This document shows, in pieces, positions 51,092-58,790 of a stretch of DNA of 64,000 nt (positions within the stretch are counted from its first letter, which is position 1; every line of letters starts with the position of its first letter). The position numbers were made by a program, and so were the translations under genes. The DNA comes from an uncultured Adlercreutzia sp. (GTDB lineage: Bacteria; Actinomycetota; Coriobacteriia; Coriobacteriales; Eggerthellaceae), in assembly GCA_902478715.1 (NCBI GenBank), contig CABSMC010000002.1, positions 20,769-84,768 of the forward strand, in the 5' to 3' direction. Below the pieces are notes generated by a model that was not told the origin of the DNA, made no database searches, and saw only the letters and a program-made list of their open reading frames with translations.

Positions 51092-52923
51092 GCTTCCATC
51101 CCCCTTCCGGTCAGCGCGCCTATGCCGTACACGTCGCAGCGCAGGCAACGGCCGCATTCCTGAGCCGCCTCCTCGGCGCTCACCGGCTCTTCCACGTACT
51201 TGAAATCGCGTTTGCGCTCGCACGCCGGGCGCTCGGCCACCTGCACGCGCCCGTAGGCGGTGCGGTCGTTGGGATGCGCCGGCGGCACCGCAGCGCCGCA
51301 GTCCAGCTTATGATGGAAGCCCAGCAACTCGTCGATGTTGGCCGCGGCCGTCTTGCCAGCGGCAATGGCCATGATGACGGTCTTGGGGCCCCACTGGCAG
51401 TCGCCGCCCACGAAGACGGTGTCAAAACCGGGCGCTTGCAGGCACGCATCGGCGCACAGATAGGTGCGGTCGTGCTGCATGCCGAACTCTTCGAAGGGGG
51501 CGCATTCGATGGCCTGCCCCACGGCGATGATGACAAGGTCGGCAGCCAGGCGCACCTCGGGCTTGTCGGCCGGTACCGGGGCCGGACGCCCGCCGCGCAC
51601 AGCGCCGATGCGCTGGGGCTGGCAGATAAGCGCCGTCACCTGGCCCTCCTCGTTCGCTTCAATGCGGGCCGGCGCCTGCAGGCAGCGCATTTCCACGCCC
51701 TCCATCATGGCCGCCTCCACCTCGGAGGGCAGCGCGGTCATGTCCTCCAGGCGGCGGCGGTAGGCCACGGTGACCGAGGCGGCACCCGCGCGCACGGCGG
51801 TGCGGGCGCAGTCCATAGCCACGTTGCCGCCGCCAATGACCACCACGTTCTTGCCCGTGAAGTCGGGATACTGCTCGTCGCCGATGGCCTCAAGCACGTC
51901 CACGGCACTCATGACGCCGGCCGCGTCGGCCCCTTCGATGGAAAGGGTCTTGCCGCCCTGGGCGCCCACGGCCACGTACACGGCGTCGAACTCGTCCACC
52001 AGCGCGCGCATCTCGGCCGTCCGAATGTCGCAACCCGTGCGCACCTCGATGTCGCCTGCACCCAGCACCGCGCGGATGTCCTCGTCGAGGCGTTCGCGGG
52101 GCAGCCGATAAGCGGGAATGCCATAGCGCATCATGCCGCCCAGGCGACTGCGGCGTTCGAACACCGTCACCGAGTGCCCCATGAGCGCCAGGAAGTAGGC
52201 GCAGGTAAGTCCCGAGGGGCCGGCGCCCACCACCGCGACGCGTTTGCCCGTGGCGGGCAGCGGTGCGGGAGTTTCCACCGAATCGGCGGCCACCGTGTCC
52301 ACGATGTACTTCTTGATGCCGCGGATATTCACCGGCGCGTCCACCATCGTGCGGCGGCAGCGCTCCTCGCAGGGATGCTCGCACACAAGCGCGCAGGCCG
52401 TGGGGAAGGGGTTGTCCTTGCGGATCATCTTCACCGCTTCGGCGATGCGGCCCTCCTCGGCCAGCGCGATGTAGGCCGGCACGTTCACATGGGCCGGACA
52501 CCGCGTGACGCAGGGCACCGTCTGGCGCGTACCCGGGGCGCACATGCCCGCCTCCACATGACTGGCAAACTCATCGGCGAAGGCATCGAGCCCCGCCAGC
52601 ACCATCGCCCCCGCCTGCCAGCCCACGGCGCAGTCGGCCGTGTCGCGCAAGAGCGTGGCCGCGGCGCGGATATCATCCACCGTCGCCGCCGTGGCGCGAA
52701 AGGCAGCCACTTCGCCCAGCAGCGCCTCAATCTTCGGCATGCCCTGGGCGCACGGCGTGCACTTGCCGCAGGTCTGCGCGGCCGAAGCCTGCAACTGTCC
52801 CAGCACCAGTCCCACCGGACACTGGCCCGGCGGCATGGCTTCCACACGGCGAGCGAAGGCCTCGACGAACTCCCCCGTTCGCTCATCAGCCCGCCCCGCC
52901 GTCTCAACAGTCAAACGCCCCAT
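51085..52923 (-). CDS. Hydrogenase-linked flavoprotein: NuoF-type Fe-S module fused to a GltD-like diaphorase
   Basis: 612 residues from ATG 52923. Residues about 25-125 match only the C-terminal cluster domain of NuoF (TCGKCTPCAQGM...DCAVG...FADEFASH). From about 130 follows a GltD/Fer4_20 region (PCVTRCPAHVNVPAYI, ALVCEHPCEERCRR), an FAD fold (VAVVGAGPSGLTCAYF) and an NAD(P) fold (VVVIGGGNVAMDCARTAVRAGA), ending in CGRCLRCDVYG. Overlap with hydA shows a dedicated partner. It would couple H2 turnover to NAD(P)H, consistent with the glutamate-synthase-linked (group A2) class of [FeFe]-hydrogenases; bifurcation is possible but unproven. Confidence 0.88.
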   Translation of the reverse strand: MGRLTVETAGRADERTGEFVEAFARRVEAMPPGQCPVGLVLGQLQASAAQTCGKCTPCAQGMPKIEALLGEVAAFRATAATVDDIRAAATLLRDTADCAVGWQAGAMVLAGLDAFADEFASHVEAGMCAPGTRQTVPCVTRCPAHVNVPAYIALAEEGRIAEAVKMIRKDNPFPTACALVCEHPCEERCRRTMVDAPVNIRGIKKYIVDTVAADSVETPAPLPATGKRVAVVGAGPSGLTCAYFLALMGHSVTVFERRSRLGGMMRYGIPAYRLPRERLDEDIRAVLGAGDIEVRTGCDIRTAEMRALVDEFDAVYVAVGAQGGKTLSIEGADAAGVMSAVDVLEAIGDEQYPDFTGKNVVVIGGGNVAMDCARTAVRAGAASVTVAYRRRLEDMTALPSEVEAAMMEGVEMRCLQAPARIEANEEGQVTALICQPQRIGAVRGGRPAPVPADKPEVRLAADLVIIAVGQAIECAPFEEFGMQHDRTYLCADACLQAPGFDTVFVGGDCQWGPKTVIMAIAAGKTAAANIDELLGFHHKLDCGAAVPPAHPNDRTAYGRVQVAERPACERKRDFKYVEEPVSAEEAAQECGRCLRCDVYGIGALTGRGMEAW

Positions 52924-53056
52924 AGTTCTCTCTTTCTGTGTTGACGCTAATTGACACACCATAACGCGACCAGTGTTTCCAATGAGTAACAAGAGGACTT
53001 AGAGTGAAGCGCCCCTCGGCCAGCGCCCACGTCGAGATCCTTCAGAAACCTCCTCT

Positions 53057-53160
53057 CTATGCGGTCAGGCGGCCTATCGGAACGACGCAAACGCCGTCCG
53101 GCCGACGATAGACCACTTGCTGGCCCGTAAGAACCATGAGAAACGAAGGTTCTCGTCATG
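53057..53160 (-). pseudogene. 3'-end relic of a second DUF4143-type ATPase
   Basis: Encodes FLMVLTGQQVVYRRPDGVCV then VPIGRLTA-stop (53057-53059), nearly identical to the end of the intact gene at 53517. Directly upstream the sequence becomes CCACGCCAGCGAAGCGATGG, which in the intact locus lies before the start codon. The whole gene body except the last about 30 codons is therefore missing. Confidence 0.8.
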
Positions 53161-53236
53161 CCACGCCAGCGAAGCGATGGGGGGTAGGCCGTTTTCATTA
53201 CGGAAGTTGGATCCCTTCTGTTGAGGAAGTTGGGCT
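53161..53236 (-). repeat. 23-bp iterons of the second relic
   Basis: GGAAGTTGG(A/G) occurs at 53202 and 53225, with a degenerate copy at 53179: 23-base spacing. The block aligns with 54841-54918 upstream of the intact gene. Confidence 0.7.
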
Positions 53237-53412
53237 TTGAGAAAGCGCCTGAAGAGATCTCTTAGAAATTTCGACCAATGAATAATTCCGAACTTTCTCA
53301 TTTTGTTTATGGTCTCTAATTTGCAACCAAATCTGAAAAGCCGTTGATTCTTTCTTCGGTCTATGGTATATCTTTCTCGGGTTAACCGTTTGATCGGTCT
53401 GGCCTACCAAAG

Positions 53413-53444
53413 ACGGGCGGAGGGATCTCCGCCCTTTCGTTTTC
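53413..53444 (+). terminator. Rho-independent terminator in the ATPase spacer
   Basis: GGGCGGAG (53415-53422) and CTCCGCCC (53427-53434) around a GGAT loop, followed by TTTCGTTTTC on the plus strand. No plus-strand gene precedes it, so a short RNA starting in 53240-53400 is possible. Nothing else is seen between 53237 and 53516. Confidence 0.55.
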
Positions 53445-53516
53445 GGAAGGAGACTGGTCGGCGCTCGAATGCGGCATATTCGCAGACGAATCGGGCGATT
53501 CAGGCGGTAATGTCCC

Positions 53517-54797
53517 CTACGGGGCCAGACAGGTTATCGGGACGACGTAGACGCCGTCCGGTCGGCGGTAGGCCGCCTGTTGACCCGTAAGAACCATGAG
53601 GAACGAGGGCGCTCCCTCTTTGGAGTCGTCAACGCGCGAGGCGAGCTTCAATAGGTGGGCCGCACCCTCTTCAACCTGCTTCTCGCCGAGCTTCACCTCG
53701 ACGGCCCCCCAGCGGCCGTCATCCAAGACGACGACGGCATCGGCCTCGAGGCCCGTCTTGTCGCGATAGTGGTAGACGGTTCCCCGGAGCTTGGCCGCGT
53801 ACACACGCAGGTCACGCACGCACAGCGATTCGAAGAACAGCCCGAAGGTGTTGAAGTCCAGCAAGAGCTTCCGGGGAGACGCGCCCAGCAGGGCCGCCCC
53901 GATGCTCGGGTCGCAGAAGTGCCGCGTCGGACTGGTGCGCACGGCGGTCTTGGAGCGCAGCGCCGGATTCCATGCCGGCAGATCCTCGGTAACGTAGGTG
54001 CGCCGAAGCGCGTCGAGATAGTCCGCGACCGTGTTCTCCGAAGGGGACTCGCCCCCCATGTCCGCCGCGATGATCGCCTGACTCGCCTCGGTGGATAGGT
54101 TGCGCGCATAGGAGCGCAGAATGGCCCGCAGCCACGTCGAGTTGCGCTTCTTGTCGTCCATCTCGTCGATATCCGAGTCGAGCAGCTCGGCAACGTAATT
54201 CTTGGCCTGGTCGAGGGCGATCTCCGGATCGCTTTCCAGCACGGCCTCCGGCCAACCGCCACGGCAGAGCGCGAAGGCGATGTCCTCGATGGAGCGATCA
54301 GATAGGGCGCCCACCTCGGCAGCACCATCGAAGAGCTCCGCTAGCGAGACCGCGCCCGTAGACTCGCGGGACTCGAAGAGCGACATGGGGCGCATGTGCA
54401 TGCGGGATATCCGTCCCACGCCGGAGTGCTTCGGTCTCTTCTTGGGCGTAGCCGATCCGGTGAGGATAAACCGGCCCTTGCCCTTCCCCTGGTCGATCGC
54501 GAAACGGACGGCATCCCACAGCTGCGGCGCCATCTGCCATTCGTCGATAAGATGCGGCTCAGCGCCTTCCAAGAGCACCGACGGGCGCACTTCGGCCAAA
54601 GCGACAAGAGAGGGGCCCTCGTCGGGGTCTTGGAGGTACACGGCACTTTGCGCCTGCTGCTTGGCCGTCTCAGTCTTGCCGCACCATTTCGCGCCAACGA
54701 TCTGAACGGCGCCGGAAGCCCGAAGCGCCCGCTGAAGCACGGCGTCGGCCACGCGCGGCCAATAGCCCTCCTGTTGCTCTTCGTCTTTCTCCACCAT
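53517..54797 (-). CDS. AAA_14/DUF4143 family ATPase (second intact copy)
   Basis: 426 residues from ATG 54797. Walker A GAKWCGKTETAK near residue 36, HLIDEWQMAPQLWDAV, FILTGSATPKKRPKHSGVGR, and the C-terminal DUF4143 block with YHYRDKTGLEADAVVVLDDG and GAVEVKLGEKQ. It shares the overall plan with the copy at 6117-7421 but is closer to the relic at 53057. Alone on its strand, with three 23-bp iterons upstream. Function of the family unresolved. Confidence 0.85.
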   Translation of the reverse strand: MVEKDEEQQEGYWPRVADAVLQRALRASGAVQIVGAKWCGKTETAKQQAQSAVYLQDPDEGPSLVALAEVRPSVLLEGAEPHLIDEWQMAPQLWDAVRFAIDQGKGKGRFILTGSATPKKRPKHSGVGRISRMHMRPMSLFESRESTGAVSLAELFDGAAEVGALSDRSIEDIAFALCRGGWPEAVLESDPEIALDQAKNYVAELLDSDIDEMDDKKRNSTWLRAILRSYARNLSTEASQAIIAADMGGESPSENTVADYLDALRRTYVTEDLPAWNPALRSKTAVRTSPTRHFCDPSIGAALLGASPRKLLLDFNTFGLFFESLCVRDLRVYAAKLRGTVYHYRDKTGLEADAVVVLDDGRWGAVEVKLGEKQVEEGAAHLLKLASRVDDSKEGAPSFLMVLTGQQAAYRRPDGVYVVPITCLAP

Positions 54798-54861
54798 GGC
54801 GCGCCCTTTCCGTCAATGATCGATCGGTATGCTCACTATACCACGTCAGCGAAGCGATTGA

Positions 54862-54918
54862 GGAAGTTGGACTATTTTCATTGCGGAGGTTGGACCGTTT
54901 TCGTTGGGGAAGTTGGAC
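54862..54918 (-). repeat. Three 23-bp iterons upstream of the second DUF4143 ATPase
   Basis: GGA(A/G)GTTGGAC begins at 54862, 54885 and 54908, each 23 bases apart; on the coding strand GTCCAACTTCC. They lie about 65-120 bases before the ATG. The remaining spacer to 55091 holds a short run of ACTTAGAA-like repeats (54968-55018) and no gene. Confidence 0.8.
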
Positions 54919-54967
54919 TCTTATGGTTGATCCGGTTGATCAGGTTGCGCAAAGTCATCCCGAATCG

Positions 54968-55018
54968 AGAAACTTAGAACTCCTTAGAAGAACTTAGTGA
55001 AACTTAGAAGAGCTTAGA
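54968..55018. repeat. Short imperfect (A)ACTTAGA repeat run
   Basis: AACTTAGAA, CCTTAGAAG, AACTTAGTG, AACTTAGAAG and GCTTAGAGG follow one another within about 50 bases. Nature unknown; low-complexity spacer sequence. Confidence 0.4.
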
Positions 55019-55091
55019 GGAATTGGTCTGCAGGAGAGGCTCGACAGCAGAGAGCTACTGCTTGAGCAATAGACCTCCGAAAACCGCGCCC

Positions 55092-56264
55092 CTACAGCGC
55101 TAATCGGTAGATGGCCTCGGCGTCTTCCAAGGTCAGCTTCTTGAAGGAACCGAAGGGAACGCCCTTGTTCTGGGCGAGGGTCGGCAGCATCTTCGGGATG
55201 TCGGCCTCTTCCACATCCAACTCGGCGAGGGTGGTGGGCATGCCGAGGCTCGCGAAGAAGGCGCGCGTCTCATCGATGGCCGAAAGCGCGTCCGCTTCCA
55301 CATCGCCGGTGGGCGTGAGACCGAACACCGCCTGGCCGTAGAAGGCAAAGCGCGCCGGGTTCTCGGTGTGCACGTACTCCATCCAAGCAGGGAACATGAC
55401 GGCGAGGCCCGCGCCGTGGGTGATGGCCGGGTTCAGCGCCGACAGCTCGTGCTCCAGTCCGTGAGTGGCCCAATCCTCGTGGCGGCCCACCCCGGCGAGT
55501 CCCTGATGGCAGAGCATGCCGGCCCACATGATGTTGGCGCGGGCGTCGTAGTTGTCGGGGTCGGTCAACACGCGCGGCGCCTCGGCGCGGATGGTGTTCA
55601 TGAGCGACAGGTTCAGGTTGTCAGTCACGGGCACCGCGCCCACGTCGTCGAAGAAGCGCTCCAGCAGGTGGCAGAACATGTCGGTGAGGCCGGCGGCCGT
55701 CTGGAAGGGCGGCAGCGTGAAGGTGAGCTCGGGGTTCATGAAGGCGAACTTCGGACGCTGGGCGTTGTTGGCGTAGCCGGTCTTGCGGCCCAGCTCGTCG
55801 TTGGAGATGACCGTGTTCTTCGACGCCTCGCTGCCGGCGGCCGGGATAGTGAGCACCACGGCAATGGGCAGCACGTCGTGGTCGAGGGCCTTGGTTTCGA
55901 AGAGTTCCCACACGTCGCCTTCCACGCAGGCGCCGTTGGCGATGGCCTTCGCTGAGTCGATGACCGAGCCGCCACCCACGGCGAGAACCCAATCGACATT
56001 AGCCTCCTTGCAGAGGGCCACGCCCTCGCGCACCAGGGTGATCTCGGGGTTCGGGCGCACGCCGCCCAGCTCCAAATGCTCGATGCCCGCGGCGTCCAGC
56101 GAGGCGCCCACGCGGTCGATGAGCCCGGAGGCCACGGCGCTCCCGCCGCCGAAGTGCACGAGCACCCGCTTGGCGCCGGCTGCTGCCAGCTTCTCACCCA
56201 CCCGCTCTTCAGCCCCGCGTCCGAAGACGAAATGCGTGGGGGAAACGAATTCGAAGTTTTCCAT
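55092..56264 (-). CDS. Iron-dependent alcohol dehydrogenase (butanol dehydrogenase/YqhD type)
   Basis: 390 residues from ATG 56264 (GAAAGGACT upstream). NAD(P)-binding motif GGGSVIDSAKAIANGA near residue 93. Metal ligands are supplied by GLTDMFCHLLERFF (Asp, His) and the later WATHGLEHELSAL and THGAGLAVMFP (His residues). It interconverts aldehydes and alcohols and would serve as an electron sink in fermentation. Single gene; substrate not deducible. Confidence 0.9.
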   Translation of the reverse strand: MENFEFVSPTHFVFGRGAEERVGEKLAAAGAKRVLVHFGGGSAVASGLIDRVGASLDAAGIEHLELGGVRPNPEITLVREGVALCKEANVDWVLAVGGGSVIDSAKAIANGACVEGDVWELFETKALDHDVLPIAVVLTIPAAGSEASKNTVISNDELGRKTGYANNAQRPKFAFMNPELTFTLPPFQTAAGLTDMFCHLLERFFDDVGAVPVTDNLNLSLMNTIRAEAPRVLTDPDNYDARANIMWAGMLCHQGLAGVGRHEDWATHGLEHELSALNPAITHGAGLAVMFPAWMEYVHTENPARFAFYGQAVFGLTPTGDVEADALSAIDETRAFFASLGMPTTLAELDVEEADIPKMLPTLAQNKGVPFGSFKKLTLEDAEAIYRLAL

Positions 56265-56474
56265 GGGAGTCCTTTCTGCTTTTCGACACGGCGACGCCTT
56301 ATCGTTATCGCCGCACCATCGCCGTCGGGCACGTTCTCTAATCATGTTCTGTGTTGATGCTAGGGCATCGCTGGCAAACAGGCAACTGTCAGACCACGGA
56401 AAATGTCTCGCAATCTTCGCAAACAAGGCAGCTTGTCACAAGATTGCACCCAAACCTCGCATTGGTCAGGGCGA

Positions 56475-56975
56475 CTATTCCCCATGGGCGCGGGTTATGA
56501 GGTCGGCCATTTCCGCGGCGGTCTTGGTGGCTATGTTGGCTTGGGCAGCCAGGCGCTTGTCATGGGTTATCAGATAGTTTGCCTTGCACAATTCGCAGGA
56601 AGCAAGAACCGAGGCGTCTTCGTAATCCGAGGTGATATCGCGGTAGTGGCGAGCTAGCCACGCCGTACGATCGTCCATGGGAACCGATATCGCAAGATCG
56701 GTCATGTGGTCGACGCACCCCCACGCGAAGTTGTTTATAGCACGGGCCGTGCACTCGTCGACAGTGCCACCGTTTTCGCGTACCTGCTGTTTCAGATATC
56801 TTCCCACCGTGTAAAAAACTTCATTGACAGCATCCGCTGGTGTTCCCAAATTGGCGTTGTGTTTCTCCGCAACGCGAATAAAGCGAGCAGCTTCTTCATG
56901 AAGGGGCCGCTCGTGAAGATAGAAATCGAGCCAAATGTTTTTGTCTACAACAATAGCATTCTCCGCAACCGTCAC
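56475..56975 (-). CDS. PIN-domain toxin
   Basis: 166 residues; GTG 56975 overlaps the antitoxin stop by four bases. PIN fold with acidic residues at VVDKNIWLDFYL (Asp), AVNEVFYTV (Glu), DYEDASVLASCE (Asp/Glu) and ITHDKRL (Asp). PIN proteins of type II systems are RNases. The coupled upstream gene is the likely antitoxin. Confidence 0.85.
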   Translation of the reverse strand: MTVAENAIVVDKNIWLDFYLHERPLHEEAARFIRVAEKHNANLGTPADAVNEVFYTVGRYLKQQVRENGGTVDECTARAINNFAWGCVDHMTDLAISVPMDDRTAWLARHYRDITSDYEDASVLASCELCKANYLITHDKRLAAQANIATKTAAEMADLITRAHGE

Positions 56976-57343
56976 CAGAGTCCCCTTTCAGCCAGTCTTT
57001 CGGTCTTCGCCTCGTAGAAAAGATTGTCCCAATATTCATCCGAGAACTCCTGAGACGAGGCAGCTGGCGGAATACCCAGGGCCTCGCGTTGCGCCTGAAG
57101 CGATGCCAGGAAGTCCGTGACCGCTTGGGCGCGTTTCTCGCCCTCGCTCATGGCATCGGCTTCCTCCGTCTCGGGGCCGATGACCGCCCGCAAGGCCGCT
57201 TCGGACTCGTCGTCATAGCGCGCCGCCACCTCGTAAAGCCGCCGCATGGCCTCCGACGGCGTGCACCCGAACCGAGCAAAGCGCTCGTCCCCGCGCCGCT
57301 TCAATTCGGCATCGATACGGAAGTTCATCTGCATGTTCGGCAT
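56972..57343 (-). CDS. RelB/DinJ-like antitoxin
   Basis: 123 residues. The N-terminus MPNMQMNFRIDAELKRRGDERFARFGCTPSEAMRRLYEVA has the ribbon-helix-helix pattern of RelB/DinJ antitoxins; the C-terminal half is probably the toxin-binding tail. First gene of the toxin-antitoxin operon. Pairing of a RelB/DinJ-type antitoxin with a PIN toxin, not a RelE/YafQ toxin, is a hybrid combination. Confidence 0.8.
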   Translation of the reverse strand: MPNMQMNFRIDAELKRRGDERFARFGCTPSEAMRRLYEVAARYDDESEAALRAVIGPETEEADAMSEGEKRAQAVTDFLASLQAQREALGIPPAASSQEFSDEYWDNLFYEAKTERLAERGLW

Positions 57344-57361
57344 AGCAACCCCTTTCAGAAT

Positions 57362-57374
57362 TGCTAGCAGTATA
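57362..57374 (-). promoter_or_regulatory. Candidate -10 and operator of the toxin-antitoxin operon
   Basis: On the minus strand TATACT (57374-57369) directly abuts the palindrome TGCTAGCA (57362-57369), about 20-25 bases before the antitoxin ATG. A palindrome overlapping the start of transcription fits autorepression by the antitoxin. No clear -35. Confidence 0.35.
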
Positions 57375-57492
57375 ACATATTTTTAAGCACAGCAGAAGGA
57401 GGGGCGCTCTGTTGCGAATCGCTCCTCTTCCAAGAGCGCCTCTTCTATACGCACGCCTTTTCGAAGCGCGATCTTAACAAGCCTTCTTCTGT

Positions 57493-58434
57493 CTAATCCC
57501 TCTCGCCGGGCTGGCGGACGCGAATCTCCTGCTCCTTCACGGAGACGCGGGAATGGGGAGGCACCGAGAAGGTCACGAAGGTGGAGCCCGCGATAACGGA
57601 GCCCTCCCCGATGACCGTCTCGCCGCCGAGCACGCTGGCGTTGGAGTAGATGGTGACGTTGTCCTCAATAGTGGGATGGCGCTTCACGCCAGCCAGCCGC
57701 TGGCCACCGCGGGTGGAAAGCGCGCCCAGCGTGACGCCCTGGTACAGCTTCACATGGTCACCGATGGTAGTGGTCTCACCGATGACGACGCCTGTGCCGT
57801 GATCGATGAAGAAGTACTCGCCGATATGCGCGCCGGCGCCGATGTCGATGCCCGTGGAAGAGTGGGCAATTTCGGTCATCACGCGCGGGATGATAGGCAC
57901 GCCCAAGTCGTAGAGCACGTGCGCAATGCGGTACACGTAAATGGCGTACAAGCCCGGGTACGTGAAGATGACCTCCTCCTTCGAACCCGCTGCCGGGTCG
58001 CCGTCGTAGAGCGCCTGCACGTCGGTGAGCAGCGTGCGCTGGATTTCGGGCAGGGCGTCGAAGAACTTCGTGCAGATATCAGCCGTCTGCTCGCAAATGG
58101 AGTCACTCGTGCAACCGCCGCACAAGTGATTGCCGCTACCGACGAGGTCGTCACGATCATCGGAGGTGTAGGTGAGCGCCAAAATGAGCTGCTGGCGCAG
58201 CACCGATTCAATGTCGATGAGCGTCTGGCCGATGAAGTAGCTGGGGCTCGTGGAAGGCGACAGCATCTCCGGCCCGAAATAGCCGGGGAACAGCACGCGG
58301 CGCAACTCGGCGATGAGCCCCTTGATAGCCGTGCGGCTGGGGAAGCGGCGGCCGGGCTTGGTGAAGAAGATCTCGTCCGCCTCGTAGTTCTTCTCGATGG
58401 CCGCGACGATGCGCTCTAGGTTGTCTCCGAACAT
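57493..58434 (-). CDS. cysE: Serine O-acetyltransferase
   Basis: 313 residues from ATG 58434 (AAAGGAAGG upstream). Helical N-terminal half, then the left-handed beta-helix with hexapeptide repeats: IDIGAGAHIGEYFFIDHGTGVVIGETTTIGDHVKLYQGVTLGA. Catalytic Asp-His pair lies in FFIDHGTG. It forms O-acetylserine for cysteine synthesis. The length fits the long EpsC-type subfamily. No cysK adjoins it. Confidence 0.92.
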   Translation of the reverse strand: MFGDNLERIVAAIEKNYEADEIFFTKPGRRFPSRTAIKGLIAELRRVLFPGYFGPEMLSPSTSPSYFIGQTLIDIESVLRQQLILALTYTSDDRDDLVGSGNHLCGGCTSDSICEQTADICTKFFDALPEIQRTLLTDVQALYDGDPAAGSKEEVIFTYPGLYAIYVYRIAHVLYDLGVPIIPRVMTEIAHSSTGIDIGAGAHIGEYFFIDHGTGVVIGETTTIGDHVKLYQGVTLGALSTRGGQRLAGVKRHPTIEDNVTIYSNASVLGGETVIGEGSVIAGSTFVTFSVPPHSRVSVKEQEIRVRQPGERD

Positions 58435-58726
58435 GGGCCTTCCTTTCCGAACGGGGCTGCCGGCACGGGCGGCCCCTAGGGTGGCGCCGCGGCGTAAGGG
58501 TTGCCAGCGCCTCTAGTGTTTTCGATAGGATAGCAGATCGGAGACGCTTGACCGTCCGCAGCCCGCACCGTCACGCAAAACAGTTACTATCGGGGTAAAG
58601 ATACCGGATGCCATCACTAGCGCACCGTCGCTTGCCCGCACCGTCGCAAGCAAGCGCGCAATCGCACCCCGCGCACCTGGCATCTTCCCATACGCACGGA
58701 AGCCGGCCATGCGGCTTCCCAAACGC
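58435..58726. other. Spacer between cysE and the MFS-CBS gene
   Basis: Contains three copies of GCACCGTC (58565, 58622, 58637) and an inverted repeat GGAAGCCG/CGGCTTCC (58698-58719), but no supported gene. Confidence 0.4.
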
Positions 58727-58762
58727 AAGCAGCCCCGTTGCCCTCGCTCGCCGGGGCTGCTT
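58727..58762 (-). terminator. Terminator of the MFS-CBS gene
   Basis: AAGCAGCCCCG (58727-58737) and CGGGGCTGCTT (58752-58762), an 11-bp stem 29 bases after the stop; on the minus strand TTGCGTTTGG follows. Confidence 0.7.
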
Positions 58763-58790
58763 GAATGTTCGAGCGCGAACGGCGCCTCGG

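Noticed and set aside
53240..53412. Defined small RNA before the 53.4-kb terminator
   Set aside because: The terminator is clear but no promoter or conserved fold could be identified, so only the terminator is listed.
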